Shown here: positions 19,448 to 28,845 of the stretch, piece by piece
How the letters are laid out: every line of letters starts with the position of its first letter
Position numbering within the stretch: the first letter of the stretch is position 1
The notes under the pieces: model-generated
Database searches by the model: none
What the model saw: only the letters and a program-made list of their open reading frames with translations
What the model was told of the DNA's origin: nothing
Source: Salinispora arenicola
GTDB lineage: Bacteria; Actinomycetota; Actinomycetes; Mycobacteriales; Micromonosporaceae
Reading direction: 5' to 3'
NCBI RefSeq assembly: GCF_006716065.1
Contig: NZ_VFOL01000001.1
Location: 620,001-684,000 of the forward strand
DNA length: 64,000 nt
Made by a program: the position numbers and the translations under genes

Positions 19448-20938
19448 TCACCGGCCGAGCAGGTCGACGAAGGTACGGGCGGCGGGTTCGACGAGGTCGA
19501 GCAGAGGACGCGGCAACACACCGATGAACAGGGACAACGCCAGCAGTGGCCCAATCGACCACACCTCGCTGGCACGGAGGTCGCCGAAGCCCGTCGAGTG
19601 TCCGGCAGTGGGGCCGGTCAGCAACGCCTGCCCAGCGCGGAGGAACAGCGCGGCCGTGACGAGGATGCCGAGCAGGGCCACCGCCGTCACCGGCGCGGTG
19701 GCGATGCTGCCGGCGAAGATCTGGAACTCGGCGATGAAGCCGGAGAAGGCCGGCAGACCGAGGGAGGCGAACGCGCCGACGGCGAAGAACCCGGCGAACA
19801 CCGGCGCGGGGGCGGCGAGACCACCGTAGGCGTGCAGGTCGTAACTGCCGGCACGCTCGTACACGACCCCGGCGAGCAGGAACAGCGCAGCGGTGATCAG
19901 GCCGTGACTGACCATCTGGGTGACCGCGCCGGTCACCGCGACCGCCCGGGGTCCGGCGGTGTCGACGCTGACCAGACCGGCGACGCCCACGGCGAGAACG
20001 ACATAGCCCATGTGGTTGATCGACGTGTAGGCGATCATTCGCTTGAGGTTGGTCTGAGCCAGTGCGACCAGGGCACCGTACAGAACCGACACGACACCGA
20101 CGGCGATGATGACCCACGCCCAACCCCGCCATGCCTGTGGCAGCATCGGCGCGGCGATACGCACGAACCCGTACGTACCCATCTTCAGCAGCACCGCGGC
20201 CAGGACCGCGGACCCGACGGCGGGAGCATCCGTGTGCGCCGGCGGCAGCCAGGTGTGAAACGGCACGGTGGGGGTCTTCACCGCCAGGCCGAGCAGGATC
20301 GCGGCGAGCACCAGCCCCCCGGCCAGGGGCCGTCCCGCAAGGGGGTTGTCAGCGGTGAGGGTGGGCATGTCGAAGGTATGCGGATCGGCTGCGGCGAACA
20401 GGCCGATGAAGCCGGTGAGCAGCGCCAGGGAGCCGAGGAAGGTGTAGAGGAAGAACTTCAACGCCGACCGACCCCGGTCACCGTGGCCCCAGCCTGCTAT
20501 CACCACGTACATGCCGACGATGGACAGGTCAAAGAAGACGAAGAAGAGAATCAGGTCGGCTGCGGCGAACAACCCGAGACTCACGCATTGCAGGAACAGG
20601 AACAGCGACGCCTGTACGCGGGGGCGGTGCCGCTCCCGCAACGCGTACAGGGCGCAGGCGAGGAAGACCACCGTGGTCATCGCCATCAGGGGCAGGGAGA
20701 GCCCGTCCACACCCAGGTGGTAGCTGCTGCCCACGCCCGGGATCCACGCCGCCCGTTCGGCGAAGGCCAGCTGGCCGGGCGGCGGAGTCTCGTAGCCCGC
20801 CCAGACCACGCCGACCAGCACCAGGTCGAGCGCCGCCACGCCCACCCAGACCCACCGCGCGGCGGCGTTGCCCAGACGCGGGACGGCGGCCAGTACCACC
20901 GCGGCGAGCAGTGGCAGAAAGATGATCACACTGAGCAT
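19448..20938 (-). CDS. nuoM: Complex-I-like membrane subunit M
   Basis: This 496-residue antiporter-like subunit has about 14 helices. TPTVPFHTWLPPAHTDAP and LAQTNLKRMIAYTSINHMGY are the conserved NuoM stretches. The helix Glu typical of NuoM lies in the early region, although I cannot place it exactly. The ATG at 20938 (MLSVIIFLPLLAAVVL) begins four bases after the nuoL stop. It is most likely a proton- or cation-translocating module. Confidence 0.9.
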   Translation of the reverse strand: MLSVIIFLPLLAAVVLAAVPRLGNAAARWVWVGVAALDLVLVGVVWAGYETPPPGQLAFAERAAWIPGVGSSYHLGVDGLSLPLMAMTTVVFLACALYALRERHRPRVQASLFLFLQCVSLGLFAAADLILFFVFFDLSIVGMYVVIAGWGHGDRGRSALKFFLYTFLGSLALLTGFIGLFAAADPHTFDMPTLTADNPLAGRPLAGGLVLAAILLGLAVKTPTVPFHTWLPPAHTDAPAVGSAVLAAVLLKMGTYGFVRIAAPMLPQAWRGWAWVIIAVGVVSVLYGALVALAQTNLKRMIAYTSINHMGYVVLAVGVAGLVSVDTAGPRAVAVTGAVTQMVSHGLITAALFLLAGVVYERAGSYDLHAYGGLAAPAPVFAGFFAVGAFASLGLPAFSGFIAEFQIFAGSIATAPVTAVALLGILVTAALFLRAGQALLTGPTAGHSTGFGDLRASEVWSIGPLLALSLFIGVLPRPLLDLVEPAARTFVDLLGR

Positions 20939-20942
20939 CGGG

Positions 20943-22808
20943 CTACCCCAGCACCACGAGAACGACGACACCGACGACGAGCACCACCACGGCCTGCAGG
21001 TAGTACTGGTGCAGTTGCCCGGTCTGTGGCCGCCGCGCGAGGTGACCCAGCCGACGCAGCCCGGCGGCGACAAGCTCCACCACCCGGTCGATCCGACGGT
21101 CGTCGACCCGACCGGCCCGCGTGGCCAGGGCGGTGGTGGCGGCCGCCGCCCGCTCGACACCCCGGTCCACCACCCGGTCGTCGAACCGAGCTGCCGCCTG
21201 ACCGGCTGCCATGGCCGGACGCGCCACCAGCATTCGGGCGGCATGTCGAAGGTCCAGCCATCCCCGCGCCCACCCCGGTTCCGGCGCCCGCCACCGCCAC
21301 ACGAGGAACAGGACCACCAGGGCGATCAACGCCGACGCGCCCAGTTCCCGCACCGGAACCGGCAGGTAGCCGCCGGGCTGACCGACAGCACGGGCAACCA
21401 CCGCGCCGACCGGTGGCAGGGCCAGCAACCCGGCGCACGCCGCCGCGACGGCCAGCACCACCAGCGGCATCCGCCCGGCCAACGGAATCCGGCCGGTACC
21501 GCGCTCCTCCTCGTCCCGGTACGCGTCCACCGCTGCTTGTTCGTCGACGGGAACCCGCCGCCAGAGCACGACGAGTGCCTTTCCCGCGTAGGCGGCGGAG
21601 AGCGCCGCCGCCGCGAGGCCAACGGCGTACAGCACCGGCGACTGTTCACGCACAGGAGCGAGGACGGCATCCTTGGTCGCCCACAGTGACAGCGGTGCGA
21701 TCCCGGCCAGCGCGAGCAGCCCGATGCTGGCCGACGAGCCGACCAGCAACCACCGCCGGGCCACCCCGGCCAGGCCGGGGAGCTGTTTGGTGCCCAGCGC
21801 GGCGAGCCACGCCCCGGCGGCAAGGAACAGCAGTGCCTTGACCGCGGCGTGTGCCACCAGATGCGTGGCGCCGCCCGCCACCGCACCAGCCCCGGCTGCC
21901 AAGACCACGAACCCGAGCTGCGCGCAGGTGGAGGCCGCGAGGAGTTGCTTGAGGTCGCGCTGGGCCAGTGCGACCGCGCCGAGCAGCAGCGCCGTCAGTC
22001 CGCCGACCCACATGGCCGCGGGCCCGGCCCAGTCGGTTGCTGCCAGCAGCGGCTGTGTCCGCAGCAGCAGGTAGCCGCCCATCGCCACCATCGCCGCGGA
22101 GTGCAACAGCGCGCTGACCGGGCTCGGGCCGACCATCGCACTCGACAGCCAGAAGGAGAACGGTAGCTGTGCGGCCTTGCCCAGCGCCGCGACCAGCACC
22201 CCTGCCGCCATGACGTGCCGCCACCCCGGGCTGCTGGCGGCGAGGTCGGACAAGGCCAGTCCCGCACCACCGGCCAGGGCCGCCCCGGCGGCCACATACA
22301 ACCCAAGGTCCGCAGTACGGGTGGTGACAAACGCGGTCAGCCCCGCCGAGACTCGCGCCCCGTCCTGCCACCGGAACCCGATCAACGCGTACGACGCCGC
22401 GCCCATCAGCTCCCAGGCGAACAGCAACGTCGGCAGGGTGCCCGCCGTGACGGTCAGCGCGGCCGAGGCGGCGAACAACAACATCAGGCCGTGAAACCGT
22501 GCTGCTGGGGTGAGTGCCTCGCCGACGGCGGCCACCAAGACCAACAGTGTCACCACCATCACCGTCGGCAGGACCAGCGCAGCCAGCCCGTCAACGGCCA
22601 GCACGAAGTCCGCACCCGCCACGAACGGCACCGCCACCGCCGGCCGGGCGACGGCGACCAGCACCGACAGCATCACGGCCGTGGTCGCGGCCGCCAGCGC
22701 GAACCGTACGGCGACCCGATCCCCCGGCCGGGCGACGACCAGCACTGCTCCGGCGGTGGCCGGCAGGCCGACCACACCCCACAACGCCACCGCCTCGAGC
22801 GTGGTCAT
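20943..22808 (-). CDS. nuoL: Complex-I-like membrane subunit L
   Basis: This 621-residue subunit has about 16 helices and the long C-terminal extension expected for the lateral helix. GKAAQLPFSFWLSSAMVGPSP, QRDLKQLLAASTCAQLGF and HLVAHAAVKALLFLAAG match NuoL positions. The tail at residues 480-621 includes an Arg-rich amphipathic stretch (RRLGHLARRPQTGQL) before the last helix. The ATG at 22808 overlaps the nuoK stop (ATGA). Confidence 0.9.
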   Translation of the reverse strand: MTTLEAVALWGVVGLPATAGAVLVVARPGDRVAVRFALAAATTAVMLSVLVAVARPAVAVPFVAGADFVLAVDGLAALVLPTVMVVTLLVLVAAVGEALTPAARFHGLMLLFAASAALTVTAGTLPTLLFAWELMGAASYALIGFRWQDGARVSAGLTAFVTTRTADLGLYVAAGAALAGGAGLALSDLAASSPGWRHVMAAGVLVAALGKAAQLPFSFWLSSAMVGPSPVSALLHSAAMVAMGGYLLLRTQPLLAATDWAGPAAMWVGGLTALLLGAVALAQRDLKQLLAASTCAQLGFVVLAAGAGAVAGGATHLVAHAAVKALLFLAAGAWLAALGTKQLPGLAGVARRWLLVGSSASIGLLALAGIAPLSLWATKDAVLAPVREQSPVLYAVGLAAAALSAAYAGKALVVLWRRVPVDEQAAVDAYRDEEERGTGRIPLAGRMPLVVLAVAAACAGLLALPPVGAVVARAVGQPGGYLPVPVRELGASALIALVVLFLVWRWRAPEPGWARGWLDLRHAARMLVARPAMAAGQAAARFDDRVVDRGVERAAAATTALATRAGRVDDRRIDRVVELVAAGLRRLGHLARRPQTGQLHQYYLQAVVVLVVGVVVLVVLG

Positions 22809-23107
22809 CCGGACAGGTCCGAGGCCGCGTCGGTCAGGTCCGACCGCCGTATCCGGTGCAGTTGCGTGACCACGGCGAAGCCCATTGCCATCTCGACAGT
22901 CATCGCCACGATGACGACCAGCAGCAGCACCTGACCGGACGGATCGGGGGCACAGAACCACCACAGCCCGGCCGCGGCCAGGATCACACCGTTGAGCATC
23001 AGCTCCAGGCCCATCATCACCATCACCACGGCCTGTTGCGACAGGGCACCGTACAGGCCGACGGCGACCAGCGCTGCGGCCACCAGCAGAACAGTCCGTA
23101 CCGTCAT
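22805..23107 (-). CDS. nuoK: Complex-I-like membrane subunit K
   Basis: This 100-residue protein has three helices. The second holds Glu in MMGLELMLNGV and the third holds Glu in VAMTVEMAMGFAVV. These match the two buried Glu residues of NuoK needed for coupling. The start overlaps the nuoJ stop and the stop overlaps nuoL (both ATGA), giving strict translational coupling. Confidence 0.92.
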   Translation of the reverse strand: MTVRTVLLVAAALVAVGLYGALSQQAVVMVMMGLELMLNGVILAAAGLWWFCAPDPSGQVLLLVVIVAMTVEMAMGFAVVTQLHRIRRSDLTDAASDLSG

Positions 23108-23667
23108 CGCCCCACCCCTCCCGGCTGCGGATCGGCCGCGGGTCGGCGACGAAGGTCGTCCCCGAACCGGTCGTAGCGGGTGCGGTGTGCGGCCAGTACG
23201 ACACCACCGACGATGGTGACCGCCATGACCACGCCCACGGCAGCCATGGTCAACATCTTCGGACCCATCAACTCGGTGCCGAGCGCGGCGGTGACGTCGT
23301 CGGGCGGGCTGCCGCGACGACTGGGCCACGGTGCGAACAGTGCCCCGGCAGCCAGGAGCACAAAGACCCCGACCGACACCGGTAGGGCGTGGCGGGTGCC
23401 GTGGACCATGTTCATCGACATCAGCGCCGGATTCATCCCCATGAACATGTTCATGTACACAGCCATGATCGCCATTTCCATCACCATCATCAGGATGATC
23501 AACACACCCACGTATCGCTGCTGCAGCAACATCACCTGCAGACCGACGACGATGAACGACACCGCCAGGGAGTAGCTGGCGCGGGCCATCGAGTCGACGA
23601 CGAACACAGCGGCCCCGGCAAGTACCGCGACGACCGCGAGGGCCCAGAAGACGACGTGCGTGACCAT
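23104..23667 (-). CDS. nuoJ: Complex-I-like membrane subunit J
   Basis: This 187-residue protein has five hydrophobic segments. Helix 3 is unusually Met-rich (IILMMVMEMAIMAVYMNMFMGMNP), where NuoJ normally has a Tyr-containing pi-bulge helix. The 20-residue C-terminal tail is charged. It lies four bases after nuoH. The family assignment rests on position and helix pattern more than on strict sequence identity. Confidence 0.82.
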   Translation of the reverse strand: MVTHVVFWALAVVAVLAGAAVFVVDSMARASYSLAVSFIVVGLQVMLLQQRYVGVLIILMMVMEMAIMAVYMNMFMGMNPALMSMNMVHGTRHALPVSVGVFVLLAAGALFAPWPSRRGSPPDDVTAALGTELMGPKMLTMAAVGVVMAVTIVGGVVLAAHRTRYDRFGDDLRRRPAADPQPGGVGR

Positions 23668-23670
23668 GCC

Positions 23671-24600
23671 TCAGCTCCCGATCACGAGGACGGCGACGAG
23701 GAGGTCCTGCGCCAGCACCGCCGGCAGCAGCACCAGCCAGCCCACCTCCATGAACACGTCCGGACGCAGTGCGGGTACCCGGCGGCGCAGCCACACCAGC
23801 AGCGCCAGCAGCACCGAGGCCTTCACCAACACCCAGGCCCAGGCGGGCAGCAGCGGCCCGGCACCGCCGCCCAGGAACATCGGTACGGCGAAGGCCGCCC
23901 CCGCCGCCAGTAGCGCGTAGCGGCCGGCCAGGAACAACAGCCGATCCACGCCGGACAGCTCCACGGTCACCCCACCTGCCACATCGTCACCGAGCGCTGG
24001 TGAGAACGGCCCCCACACCGCCATGGCCACCACGCCGAGGCAGTAGACGACGAAGGCCACCGGCATCCACACCACGAACCACAGGCCCTGCTGCGCGGCA
24101 GCGACCTCCCCCACTCGCAAGCTCGACGCCGCAACCGCGGGCGCCACCAGGGCGAACATCAGCGGCAGCTCGTACGCCAACCCGTGCGCCAGGAACCGGT
24201 AGCCACCGACGAGCGAGTACGCGGAGTTGGCACCCCACCCGGCCAGCCACACGAAGGCCCAGGCCAGGACATCGAGCGCGTTGACCCAGACCACCCCGAC
24301 GTCCAGGTCGAACAGGGTCCACCGCCCGAGCGGCACCACCGTGACGATCATCAGCGCCATCACGAGCAGCCCCGCCCCGCCGACCCGCCACAGCAGGCGG
24401 TCCGCGGCGACCGTGGTCCGACGCCGCTGCCGCAGCAACCGCGCCACCTCACCCACCGGCCGCACCATCGCGGATCTGGCGCCGGTCGCCCGCCCAGCCA
24501 GGGTGCCGTCGAGTAGCGCCGCAGCAACCGCGAGAGTCCCCAGCAGCCCTGCCGCGACCGGCGCCCAGCCACCGGACACCGCCACCGGTGTATCAGCCAT
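23671..24600 (-). CDS. nuoH: Complex-I-like membrane subunit H
   Basis: This 309-residue protein has about eight helices. In complex I, NuoH forms the quinone channel and joins the peripheral arm to the membrane arm. WGANSAYSLVGGYRFLAHGLAYELPLM corresponds to the conserved channel region and keeps the Glu in YELPL. The C-terminal RPDVFMEVGWLVLLP replaces the usual D-x-L-M...W-K-x-L-L-P and lacks its Lys. The ATG at 24600 overlaps the end of the upstream gene by 8 nt. An intact NuoH without a visible quinone-reducing partner is odd. Confidence 0.85.
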   Translation of the reverse strand: MADTPVAVSGGWAPVAAGLLGTLAVAAALLDGTLAGRATGARSAMVRPVGEVARLLRQRRRTTVAADRLLWRVGGAGLLVMALMIVTVVPLGRWTLFDLDVGVVWVNALDVLAWAFVWLAGWGANSAYSLVGGYRFLAHGLAYELPLMFALVAPAVAASSLRVGEVAAAQQGLWFVVWMPVAFVVYCLGVVAMAVWGPFSPALGDDVAGGVTVELSGVDRLLFLAGRYALLAAGAAFAVPMFLGGGAGPLLPAWAWVLVKASVLLALLVWLRRRVPALRPDVFMEVGWLVLLPAVLAQDLLVAVLVIGS

Positions 24601-25741
24601 CGGACACCGCACCCAGCACATCGATGTCGAGGCTGGCCACGATGAGCCGTGCGGTGGCCACATCCCACCCGGACACCACGCTGGCCACCGCCTCCGGGGA
24701 TGTGACCGGCAGGGCCGTGACGGCGCCGGTTCCACCGCTGACCGCGCGGTCCGCCCGGTCGAGCATGCCGTCGAGCCGATCCCATACGTCACCGGCGAGT
24801 TCCGGGGCAAGCCGCAGCCGGGTGAGTTCGCCAGGGCCGAGCGGTCCCACCCGTCGCAGCGACAGGCGCAGCAGCCGTGATCGGCGGAGCTGACGCCTCA
24901 GCCGCACCAACTCGGTGACCGCAGCCGACCGCTTGTCAGCGAGCAGCAGATCACGGACGACGCGGGCCCGTCCGGCTGCGTCCGACCAGCCCGCCAACGC
25001 CAGCACTCGGGCCACGTTGTCGCAGCGTTGGGCGGCGAACTCTCCGGCGTCCGGCCCAGCCTTGCTGGTCCTGTGGCCACCGGCCGCGTGACCGCGCTGC
25101 GCAGCGTCGACGACGTACGCCTGCGCCTCGCCGATGACGTCGCCATGCAGGTGACAGCGCAGGACCAGACCGGTCGGCCAGGCCGGCAACACCGGACCGA
25201 GCCGCACGTGCAGCACGTCCATCTCGAGCCCGTCCCGATCCTCGCCGCCATGGGCCAGGGCGATGCCTCCGCCCGGGGGAGACTGGGCCGCGCCGGTGTC
25301 GGTGCCGGCATGCTGAGCTGCCGGATGGTCGCCGTGCGGTGCTGCCGGATGATCGTCGTGCCGGGCTGGCGGGCGATCGCCGTCGTCGGTCCCATGCCCG
25401 GCACGGGCGCTACTGTCCGCCTCTTGACGCACCGTGCTTCGTAGCGCGGCCTCGGCGTGCTCCAGGGCCGCGGCCGCCCGATCGGGCGACGCGACGTCGA
25501 TCCGGGCACGTGGTCCCGGGAATTGGTCCCACAGGCTTGCCAGTGCCCGCGTCAGCTCGGGTCCGGTCGATCCGCATACGGCCAGGATGTCGGCGTCCGC
25601 TGGCGACACTGCCAGGTGCCACCCCCGGGCACTTGTGAGCCGCTCGACGGCGACGCGGGTCAGCCAGTGCCCGGCCGCCTCGACGACCAACACGTGGGCC
25701 TGCCGGACGGCCAGCCGCGCCAGCACGTCACTCACACCCAT
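24593..25741 (-). CDS. Diverged NuoB/NuoD-like fusion protein
   Basis: This 382-residue protein sits where nuoB-nuoD would be. Residues 15-110 resemble NuoB in pattern (VSPADADILAVCGSTGP, then SLWDQFPGPRARIDVASPD), but the Cys residues that bind cluster N2 are missing. Residues 130-190 are a His/Asp/Pro-rich insert (HDDHPAAPHGDHPAAQHAG). Residues 195-380 resemble a shortened NuoD or hydrogenase large subunit, ending VSGWDVATARLIVASLDIDV. The ATG at 25741 overlaps nuoA by 10 nt. I infer a structural cap or alternative docking subunit without redox centres. Similarity is by eye and needs structure comparison. Confidence 0.6.
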   Translation of the reverse strand: MGVSDVLARLAVRQAHVLVVEAAGHWLTRVAVERLTSARGWHLAVSPADADILAVCGSTGPELTRALASLWDQFPGPRARIDVASPDRAAAALEHAEAALRSTVRQEADSSARAGHGTDDGDRPPARHDDHPAAPHGDHPAAQHAGTDTGAAQSPPGGGIALAHGGEDRDGLEMDVLHVRLGPVLPAWPTGLVLRCHLHGDVIGEAQAYVVDAAQRGHAAGGHRTSKAGPDAGEFAAQRCDNVARVLALAGWSDAAGRARVVRDLLLADKRSAAVTELVRLRRQLRRSRLLRLSLRRVGPLGPGELTRLRLAPELAGDVWDRLDGMLDRADRAVSGGTGAVTALPVTSPEAVASVVSGWDVATARLIVASLDIDVLGAVSDG

Positions 25742-26076
25742 CGCAGGGCGCCCTCCCGCCAGGCCCACACCACCGCGGCGAGCACACCCGCCAGGAAGAC
25801 GAACATCTCCACCACGGCGGTGGCCCCCAGCTCGGCGACGACCACCGACCACGGATACATGAACAGCATCTCCACGTCGAACGCCAGGAACAGCAGCGTC
25901 GCCAGGTACCACCGCACGTGGTACCGGGACAGGGCGTGTTCCTCGGGTCTCCAGCCAGACTGGAACGGCAGCACCAGCAGCGGCTCCCGAGCGACCACCA
26001 CCGCGCGGTGCACCAGGTAGCAGCCCGCCACGACCACCACGGCGACCAGCGCCATACCCGCCGCCCCTGCGTACAT
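25732..26076 (-). CDS. nuoA: Complex-I-like membrane subunit A
   Basis: This 114-residue protein has three helices. The loop and second helix PFQSGWRPEEHALSRYHVRW and FLAFDVEMLFMYPWSVV match NuoA, including the FDVE...YPW motif. The usual Cys in the first loop is replaced (PFQSGW). It is the first gene of the operon, whose promoter should lie in 26077-26366, shared with the divergent phoD. Confidence 0.9.
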   Translation of the reverse strand: MYAGAAGMALVAVVVVAGCYLVHRAVVVAREPLLVLPFQSGWRPEEHALSRYHVRWYLATLLFLAFDVEMLFMYPWSVVVAELGATAVVEMFVFLAGVLAAVVWAWREGALRWV

Positions 26077-26305
26077 CGCGCGTCACCCACCCTGCCGCGC
26101 CTGACAAGGGGCGCAGAACCACATTAGGCAGCAAAATGCCCTTTTGCCCGATCAGCCGGTTTCCTCACCCGTTCAGGTCGGTTATGGACTGGGGCTACTC
26201 GAACGGGAGAGGGGACCGTCGCACCAGCTCGCGAAGGTCGCGCACACGACTGTCGACCGATAGGGATCAGTTCGGACATGACCGGGCGGGATTGTTCGTG
26301 AGAAT

Positions 26306-26317
26306 TGTTCGCGAACA
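26306..26317. promoter_or_regulatory. Perfect 12-bp palindrome between nuoA and phoD
   Basis: TGTTCGCGAACA lies 50 bp upstream of the phoD start. A partial copy of the left half (ATTGTTCGTGAG) sits just before it. It is a plausible dimeric repressor or activator site in the divergent promoter region. A second small inverted repeat, GCAAAA...TTTTGC, lies at 26131-26147. Confidence 0.4.
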
Positions 26318-26366
26318 CTGTGGCCAGTGGTAGCGAACCAAACGCACACTCCGGTACACATAGACT

Positions 26367-27992
26367 ATGCTGAATTCACTTGATCGCCGCACCCTACTCC
26401 GCGTGGCTGGCGCGTCAGCCGGCACCGCCGTCCTCGCCAGCGCGACCGTCGCCGGGGCCAGCCCCGCCCAAGCTGCCAGCGGCGCGTTCCGACATGGTGT
26501 CGCCTCCGGCGACCCCCTACCCGACGGGATCCTGCTCTGGACCCGGCTGACCCCGACCGAACAGGCCCAGCCCGGCTCCGGCCTCGGCCCCGAGGCGCAG
26601 GTGTCCTGGCAGGTGTCCGCCAACCCGGACTTCACGGCGTTGATGGCGCAGGGGACGATTCTCACCGGGCCCGTGCGGGACCACACCGTCCGCGTCGAGG
26701 TCACCGGGCTGGAGCCGGCCACCACGTACTGGTACCGCTTCGGCTACGAAGGCGGGTGGTCCACCACCGGACGCACGATGACCGCGCCGGACGTGGACGC
26801 CGAAATTGATCGACTGCGAATGGGAGTGGTCTCCTGCTCGAACTGGGAAGGCGGCTACTTCTCGGCCTACCGGTACCTGGCCGAACGTGGCGACCTGAAC
26901 CTCGTCGTACACCTTGGCGACTACCTCTACGAATACGGCACCGGAGAACTCGGCACCGGGGGCAAGGTCATCCGTCCGGTCAGTCCACCGCACGAGACGC
27001 TCACCCTGACCGACTACCGCATCCGGCACGCCACCTACAAGACCGACCCGGACCTACAGGCCCTACACGCCGCGCTGCCCTGGGCGATCACCTGGGACGA
27101 TCACGAGGTCGCCAACAACCAGTGGTCCGGGGGCGCGGAGAACCACACCCCGGGCAGCGAGGGCGATTTCGCGGCCCGGCTGGCCGCGGCGCGCCAGGCG
27201 TACCTGGAATGGATGCCCGTACGCGCGGGAGTGGACGGGGCGATCTACCGCCGACTCCGCTTCGGTCGGCTCGCCGACCTCTCCATGCTGGACCTACGGA
27301 CGTACCGGTCAAAGCAAAACTGGGGCGATGTCGACGAACCGGACCGGACGATCACCGGCGACGACCAGATGACCTGGCTGAAGAGCGGCCTGGCCGCCTC
27401 CGACGCGCGGTGGAAGCTGGTCGGCAGCTCCGTGATGATCTCCCGCCTCGACGTCGGTACGCTGCCGGCCTGGCTGCTCGGCCCGCTGGCCAAGCTGCTG
27501 GGCATACCGCAGAACGGCATCGTGATCAACACCGACCAATGGGATGGCTACAACGCCGACCGCAACGAGCTGGTCGACCATCTACGCGCCACCGACACCC
27601 GCGACGTCGTCTTCCTCACCGGGGACATCCACACCTCGTGGGCCAACGAACTGACGACGAAAGCCACTGGTCCGTGGTCACCGGCCGCGGCCGAGTTCGT
27701 GGTGCCATCGGTCACCACCGACAACGTGGACGACTTCCTGCGACTCTCGCCCGACAACGTGGTCAGCAAGCTCGGTGCGACGTTGATCCGTGCGACCAAC
27801 CCGCACGTGCGCTGGACCGAGTTGGACGGGCACGGCTACGGGGTCCTGGAGGTGACCCCCGCATCGTGCCGAATGGACTGGTACCACCTGGCCGATCGGA
27901 CCAAGCCGACGACATCAAGCGAGTGGGTTGCCAGCTGGTCGGTCAGTGCGGGGTCGGCGAAGCTGCGCGAGGAAAGCTCACCACTGCCCTAA
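26367..27992 (+). CDS. phoD: PhoD-family alkaline phosphatase/phosphodiesterase, Tat-exported
   Basis: This 541-residue protein has a twin-arginine signal (LDRRTLLRVAG, Arg 7-8) ending near ASPAQAAS at residue 38. An N-terminal fibronectin-like domain precedes the metallophosphatase domain. Metal ligands are visible in VVHLGDYLYEYG, WDDHEVANN, LTGDIHTSW and GHGYGVLEV. PhoD enzymes release phosphate from phosphodiesters and monoesters outside the cell, using Ca and Fe, and are usually induced by phosphate starvation. No convincing PHO box can be assigned upstream. The gene stands alone, divergent from the nuo operon. Confidence 0.9.
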   Translation: MLNSLDRRTLLRVAGASAGTAVLASATVAGASPAQAASGAFRHGVASGDPLPDGILLWTRLTPTEQAQPGSGLGPEAQVSWQVSANPDFTALMAQGTILTGPVRDHTVRVEVTGLEPATTYWYRFGYEGGWSTTGRTMTAPDVDAEIDRLRMGVVSCSNWEGGYFSAYRYLAERGDLNLVVHLGDYLYEYGTGELGTGGKVIRPVSPPHETLTLTDYRIRHATYKTDPDLQALHAALPWAITWDDHEVANNQWSGGAENHTPGSEGDFAARLAAARQAYLEWMPVRAGVDGAIYRRLRFGRLADLSMLDLRTYRSKQNWGDVDEPDRTITGDDQMTWLKSGLAASDARWKLVGSSVMISRLDVGTLPAWLLGPLAKLLGIPQNGIVINTDQWDGYNADRNELVDHLRATDTRDVVFLTGDIHTSWANELTTKATGPWSPAAAEFVVPSVTTDNVDDFLRLSPDNVVSKLGATLIRATNPHVRWTELDGHGYGVLEVTPASCRMDWYHLADRTKPTTSSEWVASWSVSAGSAKLREESSPLP

Positions 27993-28162
27993 CTGGATCA
28001 TCATGGTGGCGGTCAATGTTACCCGATCGAAACATAACACCACTAGCGATTCCGATCACGCTCATGTCACATTGACTTAGCTCAATAGATACTCCGCGAT
28101 CCCCACCACCGCCAGGCCCGAGACCAGCGCGCCTTGGGCCACCTGGATCGAAGGAATCCCCC

Positions 28163-28831
28163 ATGAGACGCTTCATCCGCACCGCCATCGTCGCCACACT
28201 GGTAGCCACAGCGTCACTGGTCGCCCCGTCGTCCGCAGCCGCCGCGGCCCGAAACCCCGTCGTCTTCGTCCACGGACTGAGCAGCTCTGCCAGTACCTGG
28301 AACGCCTGGATCGGCAAGTTCAAGGCGGACGGCTACCAGAGCTCCGAGCTCCACACCTGGTCCTACGACTGGAAACAGTCCAACGCGACCACCGCCGCGA
28401 AACTACAGACCAAGGTGCAGGAGGTACTCGCCGCGACCGGCGCCACCAAGGTCGACATCGTTGCCCACTCCATGGGAGCGCTCAGCTCCCGCTGGTACAT
28501 AAAGAACTACGGTGGGACGGCCACCGTGGACGACTTCGTTTCCGTGGCCGGCGTCAACCATGGAACCGATGTCGCCGTATTCTGCTCCTTTTACAAATCA
28601 TGCAGGGAAATGCTATTGGGCAGCAGCTTTCTCGACTCCCTGAACTCCGGAGACGAGACCCCCGGAAGCCTAAGCTACGCCACCCTCTGGTCCACCTGCG
28701 ATGCACTGATCAACCCCGACAGTTCAGCAAAACTCGATGGTGCGGTAAACACCTCCGTGGGCTGCAAGGGCCACACTGACATGAACGACGACTCCAGTAA
28801 CTACACGAAGGTCCGGGACTTCATCGCCTGA
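28163..28831 (+). CDS. Secreted triacylglycerol lipase/esterase
   Basis: This 222-residue alpha/beta hydrolase has a Sec signal peptide (basic MRRFIR, hydrophobic core, cleavage near SSAAAAA). The nucleophile motif AHSMG places the Ser near residue 103, FVHGLSSS is the oxyanion strand and GHTDMNDD holds the likely catalytic His. Four Cys in the mature part (CSFYKSC, STCDA, VGCKGH) suggest two disulfides, as in actinomycete class I lipases. AAGGAATCCCCC lies before the ATG. The coding sequence has lower GC at its 3' end than its neighbours. Substrate chain length cannot be told. Confidence 0.88.
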   Translation: MRRFIRTAIVATLVATASLVAPSSAAAAARNPVVFVHGLSSSASTWNAWIGKFKADGYQSSELHTWSYDWKQSNATTAAKLQTKVQEVLAATGATKVDIVAHSMGALSSRWYIKNYGGTATVDDFVSVAGVNHGTDVAVFCSFYKSCREMLLGSSFLDSLNSGDETPGSLSYATLWSTCDALINPDSSAKLDGAVNTSVGCKGHTDMNDDSSNYTKVRDFIA

Positions 28832-28845
28832 ACAGCGTCCGGGCG

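Noticed and set aside
19289..21841. 850-codon plus-strand open frame
   Set aside because: It is antisense to nuoL, nuoM and nuoN and is mostly Arg, Pro and Gly without any domain.
26160..26185. PHO box before phoD
   Set aside because: CGTTCAGGTCGGTT has one PhoP-like half, but no second repeat at the right spacing.
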